64,000 nt of DNA. Origin: Melampsora larici-populina 98AG31. Taxonomy: Eukaryota > Basidiomycota > Pucciniomycetes > Pucciniales > Melampsoraceae. Position numbers and translations under genes: made by a program. Shown here one piece after another: positions 34,055 to 45,252 of the stretch. Under the pieces are notes generated by a model. The model did no database searches and was not told the DNA's origin. It worked only from the letters and a program-made list of their open reading frames with translations. The stretch covers positions 2,066,583-2,130,582 of the forward strand of contig NW_006768765.1 in NCBI RefSeq assembly GCF_000204055.1, in the 5' to 3' direction. Every line of letters begins with the position of its first letter. Within the stretch, counting starts at the first letter, position 1.

Positions 34055-35670
34055 TCGATTAACAATACTTCATCAATTTTCGTTCACTCTTCCTTTCACA
34101 TCATCTACTCCTTACGAATGCATGCATGCTGTTATGAAAATCTTCATCTTCTCTCAAATACTTATAACCAAGTAAAATCAAACCCAGTCAACCTTCAATC
34201 TCACTTTGCTATATCAAATCAGTGCTCTTCTGTAGAGGGATTTGAATTCACAATGACCTCTGATTGGGCTAAGATTCTTTTTTGATCTGTTCTCATGTAC
34301 TAGATGTGTTAGCAACTCACGCGTTTCTTATAAAAATGGCCCATTTTCGAAGACAAAAAGCCTCTTCATTTATCTTCAATTAGTTGTGGATGTGTGATAT
34401 GTTGCAAGAAAAAAATTAGATGATAAGTTTTTTTTGTGAATCTTACTATGAAATTGAATTTGAAACGTCAACCTGTTGGTAAAAAAATATATATGTCTAA
34501 TCAGTTTAGAGGGTTCATTTATGCTAAATGGTACTGGGCATGTTCTTGAGATTATGCAAAATTCAAACTTGAGGTCCTGGTGGATAAGCTAGGGTACACA
34601 CTTGGAATCTATGACTTAGTTCAGGTCCAGGAGCTTTCAGGTAGCAGTGGGCTTAAGCTCCGTGTATCCTCTCTTGCTATGAATTCTGATTCCTTCCAAA
34701 AGAGTTGATTGAAAGGATGACCTCACTGTTGGACCTTTTCCAATGGACTCTCCTTCACTTGTCTTTTTTCCAGTCACTCAGACTTCTAGGAAATGCATAG
34801 GGGCCCAATGAGCGCAAACAGACCCCCCTTTGCCTTACCCAAAATTTGTTTTCCTTGGGCTTTGGGTTCTTGCCACACAGGCATGATCAATTTGCCACTT
34901 TTGACAACTTCAACAGATCACCCAAGAGAAGAAAAAGAAGAGAAACTTGGAATGAAAAGACAATTAATCCCTTGCTTCAACTAGATAGCCGTCATCCCAT
35001 GGTAAAATCGTGTGCCCTCTTTTGACTTGTTTAGATTGTGTTTTTCCCATGCAGCAATTATGCAATTGAGAGAAGATCAACCAAGGCCATAGCTTTCTAG
35101 TACATATATTTTTATCATGTCAGGGCACATGGTTTTGAGAGAAAACCGATGTAGAGCCCTGGCCCAAGTATGTAGGAACTTGGGATTGTAATTTTTTGGA
35201 TGTTTCTCCTTGGCCAGTGCTCCAATTCACAGTGGTTATCATCAGATAGCCCCCATATTTTGGTACATTTTTTCTCTGTGCATCATCCCTGTATTAGCTG
35301 TATCTATATATGTAATTCCAAATTGTGTGTGAAAGGTGCATTCTTCTTAGCTCTTTGACATCAAGGAATAATGTAGAGAACAGATTGGCAAGAATATTCT
35401 GAAATTTGATCTATCTAAATGTGAAATATATCTTATGTGTATGTCAGAATTTTTACATTTAGAGGGTGTTGTTGGAAATGTGCTAAGAATCTATATCACC
35501 ATGAAATTTCCACTTGGAATGTCTTGATCCAAGAAGTGTGGCTCTCTTGGTGGTCTTAGAAGAAATTTGGTATTCTTCTCAGAGGAATAGATTTTTCAAT
35601 GAGAGCACATGTATACCTAAGAACATTGCTTGGCCCAATTGGGTGTTACAATACATGTAGCAACTCCTAA
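34055..35670. other. Long intergenic stretch, nothing recognised
   Basis: 1.6 kb with only short unsupported frames. No tRNA, TIR pair or family motif was seen on either strand. Confidence 0.4.
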
Positions 35671-36785
35671 GGCCCCGTTTGGGAGCGGTTATTTTACCAC
35701 GGTATTTGCGTAATCGCATCAATACCACAGTGGTACAGTTGTACTATGTTTGGTACCTTAATTTGCCACGGTAATGTACCACAGGATTTGGACAATAATC
35801 TCACCATACTGTGGTAATCCAGTAATCGACAAAAAGCTCTTTATGAAAAATAAATCCGCACGGTGAAAGGGGACTTAGCCAAATTTGCTTTTACCCCTCA
35901 CATCCCTCCTTCCTAGGACTTCCTCTGATTGCCCTAGCTTGCCCTCTCTTACCGGCTCTTCCACCCCCCATCTTGTCTGTTGGAGTCACCACACTGTGTG
36001 CTTCTCAACTAATGTTGATGATAAGATCCTGCTAGATAAACAACGGATCATAAGATCCTATTAGATAAACAATGGAGCGTAAGATCCCATCAGATCAACA
36101 CCCCATTATAAGATCATAAGATCCGTATTTGGATGTGTTTGTTGTTGCCCTACCGTTTGTTATTATCTTTTGTATATAAGCAGAGCTACACTGGGGAAGG
36201 GTTTATTTCCCTCATCCTGTCCATTTCATCTTGTCTACGCTCTAGGTAAGCTTTCCACATGATTCATGACTATTCCTCTATGGAATACAATCCTTGTTTC
36301 CTTTTCATCTTGTGTACACTCTTGTTGATCACACCATTGTCCTCATCCGAATCATCACTTCTTGTTTTGTCCATTCGGCAAACTTCGGCGAATCGTACTG
36401 GACTACCATTGAGAACCTCTTCACAGTAAGCGGCACCACCAAGACAAGAAGTGCGGCATGGAATCTTTGGAGTCATCGTTGCAAGAAGCTGTTCGTAGGC
36501 TGATTGGATTGTGTTGTCTAGCTCTGGGTCTTCATCAGATTCAAAAATATCATCGGTTTTGAAAGTTGAGTAAGAATCGATTGATATGTCGGACATTTTG
36601 GATACGGCAGTATGGAGATGTTATGAAGTTGGTGTCATTCTGCCAAACAAGTATGGCCAAAAAACAGGAATTATAATTGTACCACACTTTGCAAGTGGTT
36701 TTTTGTCTTTACTGCATTATCGGACCCAAAAATGTAGTACACTTTTACAGTACTGTACACTTTATCACCGCTCCCAAACGGGGCC
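35671..36785. mobile_element. PIF/Harbinger-type deletion derivative with TAA duplication
   Basis: The ends GGCCCCGTTTGGGAGCGGT and ACCGCTCCCAAACGGGGCC form a perfect inverted repeat. TAA flanks both sides (35668-35670 and 36786-36788), the classic 3-bp target duplication of this superfamily. The 1.1-kb interior has a transposase-like N-terminal frame on the minus strand and, around 36020-36120, several copies of an AAGATCC-ATcAGATaAACAa type unit. Both coding capacity and length indicate an internally deleted, non-autonomous copy. Confidence 0.88.
36270..36596 (-). pseudogene. N-terminal Harbinger transposase remnant
   Basis: An ATG-started frame of 108 codons: acidic N terminus, then AAYCEEVLNGSPVRFAEVCR followed by M-D-K-T. 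In HARBI1-like transposases a very similar Y-x-E-E-L-L-x-G-x-P-x-R-x-x-x-x-x-R-M segment precedes the catalytic domain. After M-D-K-T the sequence turns into unrelated charged residues and stops, as expected if the catalytic part was deleted. Confidence 0.55.
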
Positions 36786-36984
36786 TAATTCTTATTAGTG
36801 ACAACTTTTTGAACATGAAGAAAACACAATTTCTGTATGCCATACAGGGGAGGAGAGGGCAAACAGACAAACTAGAAATCAGACCCCTGAAATCTGATGT
36901 GATACATACTGAATAAGTGGCAGTGAAACTGTTGTGAACTTATGACCCTCCTCGCTCTCCCAATGCTGAGTCAGTTATTGTAGC

Positions 36985-38530
36985 TCATAGCACCCTGAGT
37001 GACTCTAAAGGCCTATAAAATGAAATTTTGCCCTCCTTTTTAAGTTCCATCCTGGCATGAAGAAATCTTTGGAAGTTGTACACTTGTTTGACTGCCAGTT
37101 TCTCTTTGTCAAGCTTCGAAGCTTGGATATATGGATGGTGATTTGACTTAGCCAGATATCTATAGGCTTTAAATGTTTTCAAATCCACACCATTGTGTAC
37201 ACCTAAAAGAATGTCTGCAAGAGACCAATCTCCTGCCATCCTAATCAGTCTAAAGAAACTGGCATCATTCATTGAGTCTTTATAGATATGTTTGATTTCT
37301 CCAAGGTTTCTCAATGCAATGTGGAATGCTTTTCTGAATCTATGAGATTGAGGAGTTGAACCACATGTGAAAAGCTCACATTCAATTGATGGTGGCCAGT
37401 AAGTGGACTTATAGTTTTTGTGACCTGTTATGCTGGTGTCATCAACCTCATCACATCCATGGATCTCCCCACCCATTACCCTGAAAAGTTTTGCAAAAAC
37501 TTCCCATATCTTTTTGTCTTTCATTTTGGATGACCAATTTTCTGACTCTAATTGAGTAGCTATGTCCAAAGCCTCCTCAATCATCATAATCAACAATGTG
37601 TCATATCCTTGTTCTTGTTTTAATTTAATCTCTTCATAAGAATACCAATTAGAAATTATCTTTGGCCTCTGAGACATATATTCCATCCTAGATAGCCTGT
37701 GTTGAAGTAACTTTGGTGGAATCAATCTGCATAGTTCTTTGTAATCATTTCCATTGTTTTTTACCTGCATTTCTCTGATCAAGTTCAGAGCGTTTGTATA
37801 GGTTTTGTATTTGATTCCAGAGAAGACTGGCCAATATTCTTCAGCCTGTAAGAGCTTCATACAAGTTCTTAGCTCATCACTTGCGCTGTTTTTGATAAGC
37901 TTCCAACCCTCAATTAATTTGGTTTGCTGCAATTGAGCTTTGATAGATCTTTTCCAGTATCTCCATGTAATCTCCTCAAAATAGTCATGGAATTTTGACC
38001 ATACCTCATTCCATCCTGCCTGCTCCATCAAATTTTCAAGTTCTACAACCCTCTTCAGTTGAGCTGTAGGTACCTTCATATTCATATGTCCTGAAGATTC
38101 CCCTTGAGCTTTCAGATCCGCTAGAACATTGAGTAGTTCATCTTTCATTAATTCCTCCTTGGTTTTCTTGGTTTTGAAGACCACTTTTATTCCTGGATAT
38201 TTTTTCAGGTGTGTGAAAGGATCTGTTACAGTACTAGTAGCTTTCTCCTCTGCCATTCTGGAGGGAGTAGATTTTTTTGTCATTAAATAGATCATTGGTG
38301 TTGCAAATATGTATAAATCACACCTTACCTTGTATTCTCATCACTGAATGTATCTGTCTTACCCGTTGAAGGGTACTGGAAGCTGGTCCCTTCCACTGAA
38401 AGGACTTCTTAAGAACATCAACAAATTTATGATTAGCCAGTTCACCTCTACTTAAATTCAATAGCCGACTATGGATCAAATTACTCACCTTTTTGGTCAC
38501 TGAAATGTTTTCCTTCAGTCAAGATATGAC
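36985..38530 (-). CDS. Unrecognised protein gene, probably lineage-specific
   Basis: The main exon is open from about 38256 to 36985 (over 420 codons), too long for chance in this AT-rich DNA. Upstream coding-like pieces lie at about 38500-38326 (RLLNLSRGELANHKFVDVL) and before 38500 (E-G-K-H-F-S-D-Q-K ending at a GTGAGT donor). The exact splice between 38326 and 38245 is unclear. The protein is soluble-looking and rich in Lys, Glu, Trp and Tyr: VFKTKKTKEELMKDELLN, Y-F-E-E-I-T-W-R-Y-W-K-R and FRLIRMAGDWSLADILLG. It has no signal peptide, membrane segment or motif I can name. Rust genomes hold many such orphan genes in repeat-rich DNA; a transposon-derived origin is possible. Confidence 0.6.
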
Positions 38531-39493
38531 CTGGCTCATTTGAATTTTCTGCTAAGTTCTCCTTGTCTTTCTTCTTTGAACCTTCTCGAAGTCTTGGAAT
38601 GGAAAAAAATCATCAGCTGCACCATCACAGACTGCCTTGCCTCAAGATAGCCATCACACCTAGGGATGTCCAGCCAGATTTTCACTTTCTCATCTCGGGT
38701 CAAGTCCCCCTTAGGCATCACTTCTACAAACCATACTCACTGTCAGACATCCACCACAAATTCTTCATAACCTCTTGAGTTAGATACTTCTGACTTCATA
38801 CCTGTTTCTTCTATCTGCCCCCCTTTGTTTTCTTCCATGGCAGTGGCTGTGGTTTCGCTATCTTCCAAAGTTTGTCTGTTCATCTCTCGGCCTTTCCAAG
38901 GCCATAGGTGGGGTTGGAGATGAATTCTAATCAAACATCAATCAGTTAAACCGGACTACAGAGCCCCAAGATTCGTGAAAACAAGATGATCACGCACGTC
39001 AAAAAATCCAAGTTTGACTCTTCTTGGGTCATCTCAAAAGTTTTTTCAGCGCGACGTGTTGATTGATCATTGTCAATCCTTTTTGTTTTATGGGTTTCAC
39101 TTGGAGCTGGAATCAACTGATATTTTCGTTTCCTCGTGCTGCGACCTCTTTTCATTCCAGACTTTACCTCCAAAAGATGTGATTCGGAACTCCTATCGAT
39201 GCCGCAATGTGATAAAGATGCCTGGTTGCACATGATCATGCTCAATGTCGATCCACTCTTCAGTCCTTGGAGTGGTGGGTGTTGGAAAGTTGTTGAGACG
39301 TGGTGCAAAAGAAATACACCAAAATATAATTGCTTGAAAAAAGTTGACCAGCTCATTGATTGATGGAGTCAAATAATCCAGATTTGATGCTGCAAATGTG
39401 AAGTGGGAAATTTGAAAATTCTTTTGAGGTGATGTGAGCTCAGTATTGAAAGGTTTCATTCTTTTGAAACTCAAGTAGTTCATCAATTCATGA

Positions 39494-39865
39494 ATGCCTC
39501 ACTTCCATGTTTCTGCCTCCGTAGGTGAGTCAGACCCTTGTACCGATCATTTTACTTGTCACCCACGTTATACGATATTCGGGACCAGGAAGTATTCAGC
39601 ACAAGGTTCAAAGGGTGCGGAAGTGTGTACTCTCAAGCGTTCTCTTACATTGGATGGTATTGAATTAGTCTTGGACCCTGCGCAAAAGATTAAATGCACG
39701 CTCAAAACAGTAAGGCCTCGGTCTATTTCTGATGAGTCAGGCATTTCAGTACGAGACATGATCCAGATGATTCCGCGATTGATTGTAAACAAGTTTGCGT
39801 GTATCCTCCGTCGCTACACATCCCAACATTTTTCTAACACGGTTTATAATTGGTATGAAGCATGA
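39494..39865 (+). CDS. Hypothetical small protein
   Basis: ATG-started frame of 123 codons: M-P-H-F-H-V, C-T-D-H-F-T-C-H-P-R-Y, then L-T-L-D-G-I-E-L-V-L-D-P-A and a basic C terminus ending Y-N-W-Y-E-A. Four cysteines, no signal peptide from this start. A GTAGGTGAG sequence near the start could be part of a splice junction, in which case the true N terminus lies in an upstream exon. No family is recognised. Confidence 0.35.
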   Translation: MPHFHVSASVGESDPCTDHFTCHPRYTIFGTRKYSAQGSKGAEVCTLKRSLTLDGIELVLDPAQKIKCTLKTVRPRSISDESGISVRDMIQMIPRLIVNKFACILRRYTSQHFSNTVYNWYEA

Positions 39866-41316
39866 CTTGAGTCATCAGTAGACAACACGAGATGAAATAC
39901 CCCACCCAAAGTCTGCATCTGAAGTCACCATGAGCTTAGCAGTTGAACGATTTACAATCCGACAAATTTTATCCACCTGCATGATCGATCAAGTTGAACG
40001 CCGGACCAGCTGCGCTCCAGTGCGCTTCAGGGAGGGAAGCGGAGGCGCAGCGATTTCCGGCTCGTCGGAATCCTAAACATGAGCAGCGAACCGGTAACCG
40101 CTGCGTTGTGATTGGAAGCGCAGCTTTTCACCGCTGCTTGAAAATCTTGGAAGTGGGAGCGTGACTGTTGTAAGCTCCGCTGCGCTGCCGAAGCGTGGTT
40201 TGCAATGCAGTCACGACCAAAAAATACTCAAGCTTAAAAAAAGGTAATAAAAGAATGACTAGAAATAGAACATATCTATCAAGGGGAATACACGTAAATT
40301 GATGAAAGAATGATCAGATAAGAAAACTGAAAAAAGTATGAAAAATGAGCATCAAGCATCAGATGATCCTTGAATTGAGATATAGTGCGCTTTCAGGTAG
40401 CCACCGTACTCGGGCATCTTACATGCCTCCATCAACTTCATAAACTCTGTGCCAAGTGATAACCCCTCATGAAGCCAGATGAGCTCAACTTGCAGCACAA
40501 GTGTCAGCTGCAGCCGAGGTGATCCTTTTGGGTGCAGCCAACAAACCAGAGCAAGCAATATAGTCTTTTGCCATTGAGGTTCTGATAGGAGTGTGAAACT
40601 GTTGGAGTTGGAGAGCTTCCAAGAGCTTTTCATATGTGTCAAGACTCTATGGTGTAGTACTTGATTTTTTTCTGCGTCCAACTATGAGGTTTTGTCTAAG
40701 AAATCTAGAATTGATTTCCTAGAATTGATTTCTTCACTGCAAACATAGATGCCTCGGGTTGAGAAATCTGAGGCATCATTGGAGGCAAATCCTTGGACAG
40801 ACCTTGTCCAAGGTTTTTGTCCGAGGTGTTCTTATGCGCTGAGAATTACCTCGGATCATAGCCTCGGACAGCATCTGTCCAAGGTTTGAAATCCGGGAAT
40901 ACCTTACATTTTTTGATCCGAGGTAAATATGTTGGCGGTGCTTATGAAGAAAGGTTTACCAGAGAATTGACCACATAACACAGCTTCATTTCACATGATG
41001 ACAGTCCCCAAGATGAAAATGTCTTTTCATTTCAAGCTCAATAGTCTTGATGATCCTCATGAGGATTTCACAAAACTCCTTGTCACAACCAAGAAAGCAC
41101 CTTGAGAACAGAAACTTTATCAGCCAAAGTGATAACTTGATTCAACTTTACAGATCTCACATTCATCCTATTCAGAAGAGCCGGTGGAAGTGTCTTTTCT
41201 GGTAATGTCAACTGTTTCAATCACAAGAATCTTTCAGCCCCTGTCAGTTAAGAGTCTCTGAGTCATAGAACAATTCATTGAGGAAAACCTTATGTACCTT
41301 AATGGAATCATTTGAA
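39866..41316. other. Intergenic DNA with a GC-rich island
   Basis: About 39995-40200 is unusually GC-rich for the window, with repeated GCTGCGCT / AGCGCAGC words on both strands, as in a short non-coding transposable element whose ends I could not fix. Around 40750-40930 the word CCTCGGA and its complement recur (TCCAAGG, CCGAGG), another likely repeat relic. Confidence 0.4.
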
Positions 41317-41691
41317 GTAAGGCTTGGACCGGGCCAGGCCCAGCCTTTGGAATACAGGCCAACTCGGGCCCCATTTTTTCTGGTGGCGGACCCGGCCTGG
41401 CCCAAATTACAAAAAAAAATCCTGTGAGGCACAGCAGCAAGGAAATTGGTGATTTTAGGTACATCATATTGGCCATTGTAGCCATTGAAAGGCCTTGGCT
41501 TGGCTTTTTGAGTCGCTTTTGCACCTTTCTGAGCCTCTCAGATTATCATTCATCACCACCAATCTCTCAAAACCCTCCATTTCAGCCCTTCTGGCTGGCC
41601 CAAGAGCACACCGCTCTGAGGCCAAAAAAGCCCAAGATCAAGGCCGGCCCGGGCCCACTTGGGTGGTCCTGGTGCCGTGTCCAAACCTTAC
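41317..41691. mobile_element. 375-bp MITE with TTTGAA duplication
   Basis: The left end GTAAGGCTTGGACCGGGCC and right end GTGTCCAAACCTTAC are imperfect inverted repeats, each followed inward by GGCCCGGGC-type blocks. TTTGAA flanks both sides (41311-41316 and 41692-41697). No transposase is present. Superfamily is uncertain. Confidence 0.7.
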
Positions 41692-42184
41692 TTTGAAGTC
41701 ACGCCAGTAGTAGTACACATATGGTCATTCTTGTTATTCTCAATTTCAATCTTCAAAATTCTACTTGAGCTGAGACACAAAACAAAGAACATCTCTCCTA
41801 TGAACAGAAACTGTCCATTTGCTCAGTTTTGATTAGACCATGTATTCTAATCAATTGTTTGTTTGTATATTACTCCAAAGCTTTTGGACAATGAGCCCTC
41901 TTCAATTTCTAAAGGACAGAGTTAGATTGTTCTAAACTGGACAATCTATGCACTGAGGTATCTCATTCGGCACCTTCTCACTTGTTTTAAACAGTTCAAT
42001 ACACTCAGTACCCACTCAGATTGGGTTTCTTCTGAGTGTTGTGTTGTTCTTGTTCTTTGCAGAAATGAAAGAAAATCTAAAGGAAAAGGACACACTCCAA
42101 GGCCCTCTCAATGGGCACAATGACTTATGAAGCACACTGGACAGTAATTTTCTTTCCTTGGACCAAAATCACATCCATTCTCCT

Positions 42185-42520
42185 ACAGCAGTTTTGAGAA
42201 TAAATGTTGTCTGCTTGTTTTTATTTTTTATTTTTTCAAGGTTACAATAAAACTTACTCACATTGATTCTACATAGGAGCTGTAGTTGACTCATTGAAGG
42301 GTGTAAGGATTGTGAAAGATCACAATCTTGCTTATCTTTGCTTTCTTTGTACCTGTAATGCACAACCTTTGGTATGGTTGCAACCAGCGGAAAGGTTGGA
42401 AGAGACTTGAAAGGTGGATTACAATGCTCTATGTAGAATCTAGGTCAATAATGTTTAGTGCAACCTTAAAAAAACAAACAATAGAAACAAACAGGCAAAA
42501 TTTATTCTCAAAACTGCTGT
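42185..42520. mobile_element. Fold-back/MITE element (ACAGCAGTTT family), copy 1
   Basis: ACAGCAGTTTTGAGAATAAA at the left is matched by its exact complement at the right. Inside, the segment from TCAAGGTTACA through GATTCTACATA-GGAGCTG to ACTCATTGAAGG is shared with the larger fold-back element at 57451, so the two are one family. Confidence 0.75.
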
Positions 42521-43140
42521 ACTACTTCAACAATTTCTGACAGCAATGAGACCCTGCAATTACACGCAGAAGATCCATTCATTCTACTTACATTGGAAAC
42601 ATAATCTTTCTTCCACCAGGTAATCTTAAACCCACTCAATTGCCATCACACTTGCAATTTCAAGAGCATGACTTACACTTACTCAACAAGGGACTAGAAA
42701 ATCTTGAGCAAGAAACTTGGATTCACACACATGTGATCAACTTATTTGCTACACCAATAAGGTGGCAAAATTTTGACTTATGATGACCAAAACTGGCTTG
42801 ATAATTGGGAAAATATGATTACTGAGGAGCTTGTAGTATATACATACATTGCCTTTGTTAGACCAATCCAAAGCCTCAGCACATGGTCTTCACGGGCTCA
42901 AAGCATCACAATCTGACATCTTCAGTTATCATTCAACTTTGAAAAATCAGACAGATAAACAAAGGGAGCCAAACAAAAATCATCTGAAAATTTCAATGCA
43001 TGTGATCTTGGAAGTGAAAATAAGCCTTGTTCTTTTTTACCCAAACCAATCCAATCAAAAAGCACAGCTCTGCATTTTTGGGCCACCAAACAAACTCTGA
43101 TTATGTACAGCCAATATAATGAGGTACCCAAAGTGAAGGT

Positions 43141-43400
43141 AGACTTGGCATGATTGAAAGCACAATCTGAAAAGGGCAATTGTAGCAAAACAAAGTTTGA
43201 GTTTGATTACACAAGAGAACATGAACAACAAAACAGTAACTATCACCTGGTACATAAAAAACACAATCAGACAAAGTTGAATTAACATAGACTTGGGATG
43301 ATTGAATGCACAATCTAAGAAAGGATATTATAGCAAAACAAAAGTTTGAGTTCAATAGAGAGAAATAATAACAATAGACAAAAGTGGTTATTCTGGATAT
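43141..43400. repeat. Diverged direct repeat, period about 148 bp
   Basis: AGACTTGGCATGATTGAAAG at 43141 recurs as AGACTTGGGATGATTGAATG at 43289, each followed by CACAATCT, then a TAGCAAAACAAA and GTTTGAGTT run. The copies have diverged. The overlapping frames here are the repeat read twice. Confidence 0.7.
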
Positions 43401-43911
43401 GAATCTCGAGAACTCAACAGTCGTGACATGATGTAAGAAAATAAATATATCAATAATGCGCATCTAAGTAAATTGCATCTATATGTGCCATGCTTCTAAG
43501 TGATCACTTCATGCTCCCCATCAAATGTTAACCTTGCAAGATGCAAGTGACTCTGCTGGGAGGCCGTCCCACCAAGCTCTCCAGTTTGGACAATCCGTGA
43601 GCTTGATGTTGGACTGTACTGTCCACTTGATCCACCTATGACCTTGGAATTGCCACACTGAGAGTGTCCCATTTGGAATAGGTCCATCAAGTTTTATAAT
43701 GATTAGGCCTCTTGAGACATGATGATTGAAAAGGCAATTAAACATTTACAAAGCGGATCAATGAGGAGCAGATAGCATCATAACTAAGCTTTGTTCATCC
43801 TTGGACTAAACGTGGTACTCGAATCCGGTAAGGGTATGTTGGAACTGTGATCATATCGAGTATCAGGATTGGACAAAGACGATTAAACATGATGGATCCA
43901 GAAAATTTTAT

Positions 43912-44986
43912 CTATATTTCAGTCTCTTTGGATGACAGCGAAATCCGTAAGACATGCAAATGCTCGCGCCCTGCTCGACGTTGAAGGATAATCTGCAGGC
44001 ACAATGTGATGCTATGTCAATCTGTGAAGTAGATAGACTTCTCCAGCCCGAAAAGCTCTTTGAAATCAAGGAAATAATGAGGGGCCATGGATAGTAAGGA
44101 AAGTTGACTGACCCGAGCATCAAAGCCACAGTTTCTCATCCGCAAAACAATTTCCTCTGGCTTATTTTGTTTAATTGCCACTAGATAAAGTACTCCTCGA
44201 TTAGGAGAAAGGATTGAAGGTAGTGAATCCAAGAGTTGATTGGTGAGCTCCATTCCATTTGCTCCACCGGCCCAGCTAGCTTCGATGTGACCTTGTGTGG
44301 CTTGCTCAAATTCCTCCGTTGAGGTTTCCACGTAGGGAGGATTGAAGAGTAAAAGATCGACGGACGATTGGAGTCGAAGAGAGTTGAGGAGAGAGGTTCG
44401 GACAAGATTGGGTGTTGAGAGCGAGTTCTTTTGAAAGGTGGAATCGGTCACTGTAAGCGCTTTTGAGTTGATATCTGTGCAGATATGCACTTCAACAAAA
44501 AAAAGTCTCGATTGGTACAATAATATTCGCAAGGGAGTTTACTACTATACATATGGTGCAGTGTTCAAGGAGGCGAGCTTAGAAAAAACGCCTCACATGT
44601 TGGGATCCCAGACAAAATTTTCTGTGCAAAAACAGACACACAACCGCTACCTGATCTACGAAGCCCATCATCGATCAAAATAAATGTCAGTCGAAGACTC
44701 CACAAGCATTCAACCTGTGGTAAAGCAAGAAACTAACCCTATCTCAACACATATTAAAGGTTTTAGAGCTTTCAAAAAATCCAAATCGGCCTCGAGGGCA
44801 TCTAACAAGATGAATGTGTCTTCTAAGAACGATTTTCTTGAATGTAAAATGGAATTAGATCAGAGAATATTTGATGGATCGATGTTGAATATATAAATCC
44901 ACATAGTTTTTTAGCGCACCTGCTGGCTCATAAACATCATCATAGTCCTTTCGACTGATATGAGAAAGGTCAGGTGTTGGTATCAT
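43912..44986 (-). CDS. MTQ2: eRF1 glutamine N5-methyltransferase (MTQ2/HemK2-like)
   Basis: Five exons (44986-44920, 44822-44738, 44655-44597, 44489-44113, 43992-43912) join to 222 residues, the yeast Mtq2 length. The enzyme, with Trm112, methylates the GGQ glutamine of release factor eRF1 in the cytosol. The start IPTPDLSHI then VYEPAEDTFILLDALE is the family N terminus. SAM-binding motif I is EIGSGSG (49-55), Asp76 is in CTDIN, and the catalytic NPPY lies at 120-123 (LLLFNPPYVET). The C terminus RRAGREHLHVLRIS is the usual last strand. Motif I is assembled across the second intron. Read without splicing, only the exon 4 part is visible and would look truncated. Confidence 0.95.
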
Positions 44987-45252
44987 CTCTTTCTTTTTTC
45001 GACTTTTGATATTTCTTTCAGCGTTCCTGTGGATTTGATCATTGATGCACTAGGGCAGCTAACAGGCCCCTATGCGAGGCGCGCGGACGTGGCCGCGCAG
45101 AGAGGGCTTGAGCCTTGTGTTAAGCTTAGCTAACGGGTCATGGGCCGCTCGGATCCCTACCCCGCATACATTCATCGGTTTGTGTTGCGACTTCAAGTGG
45201 AAAATTGAGATTCTTGGAACTCAGCATTGAAGAAGACCAAATTAACCGAACG
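44987..45252. promoter_or_regulatory. Divergent promoter, MTQ2 and histidinol phosphatase
   Basis: The 266 bp between opposite start codons includes a GC-rich segment around 45070-45110 (GCGAGGCGCGCGGACGTGGC), unusual for the local composition, and no obvious TATA box. Confidence 0.5.

Noticed and set aside
39013..39356. Overlapping frames on both strands near 39.1 kb
   Set aside because: No domain, no consistent splice structure; could not choose a strand.
44684..44896. 70-codon plus-strand ATG frame upstream of MTQ2
   Set aside because: It is the antisense of MTQ2 exon 2 and its flanking introns, which carry strong family motifs on the minus strand.
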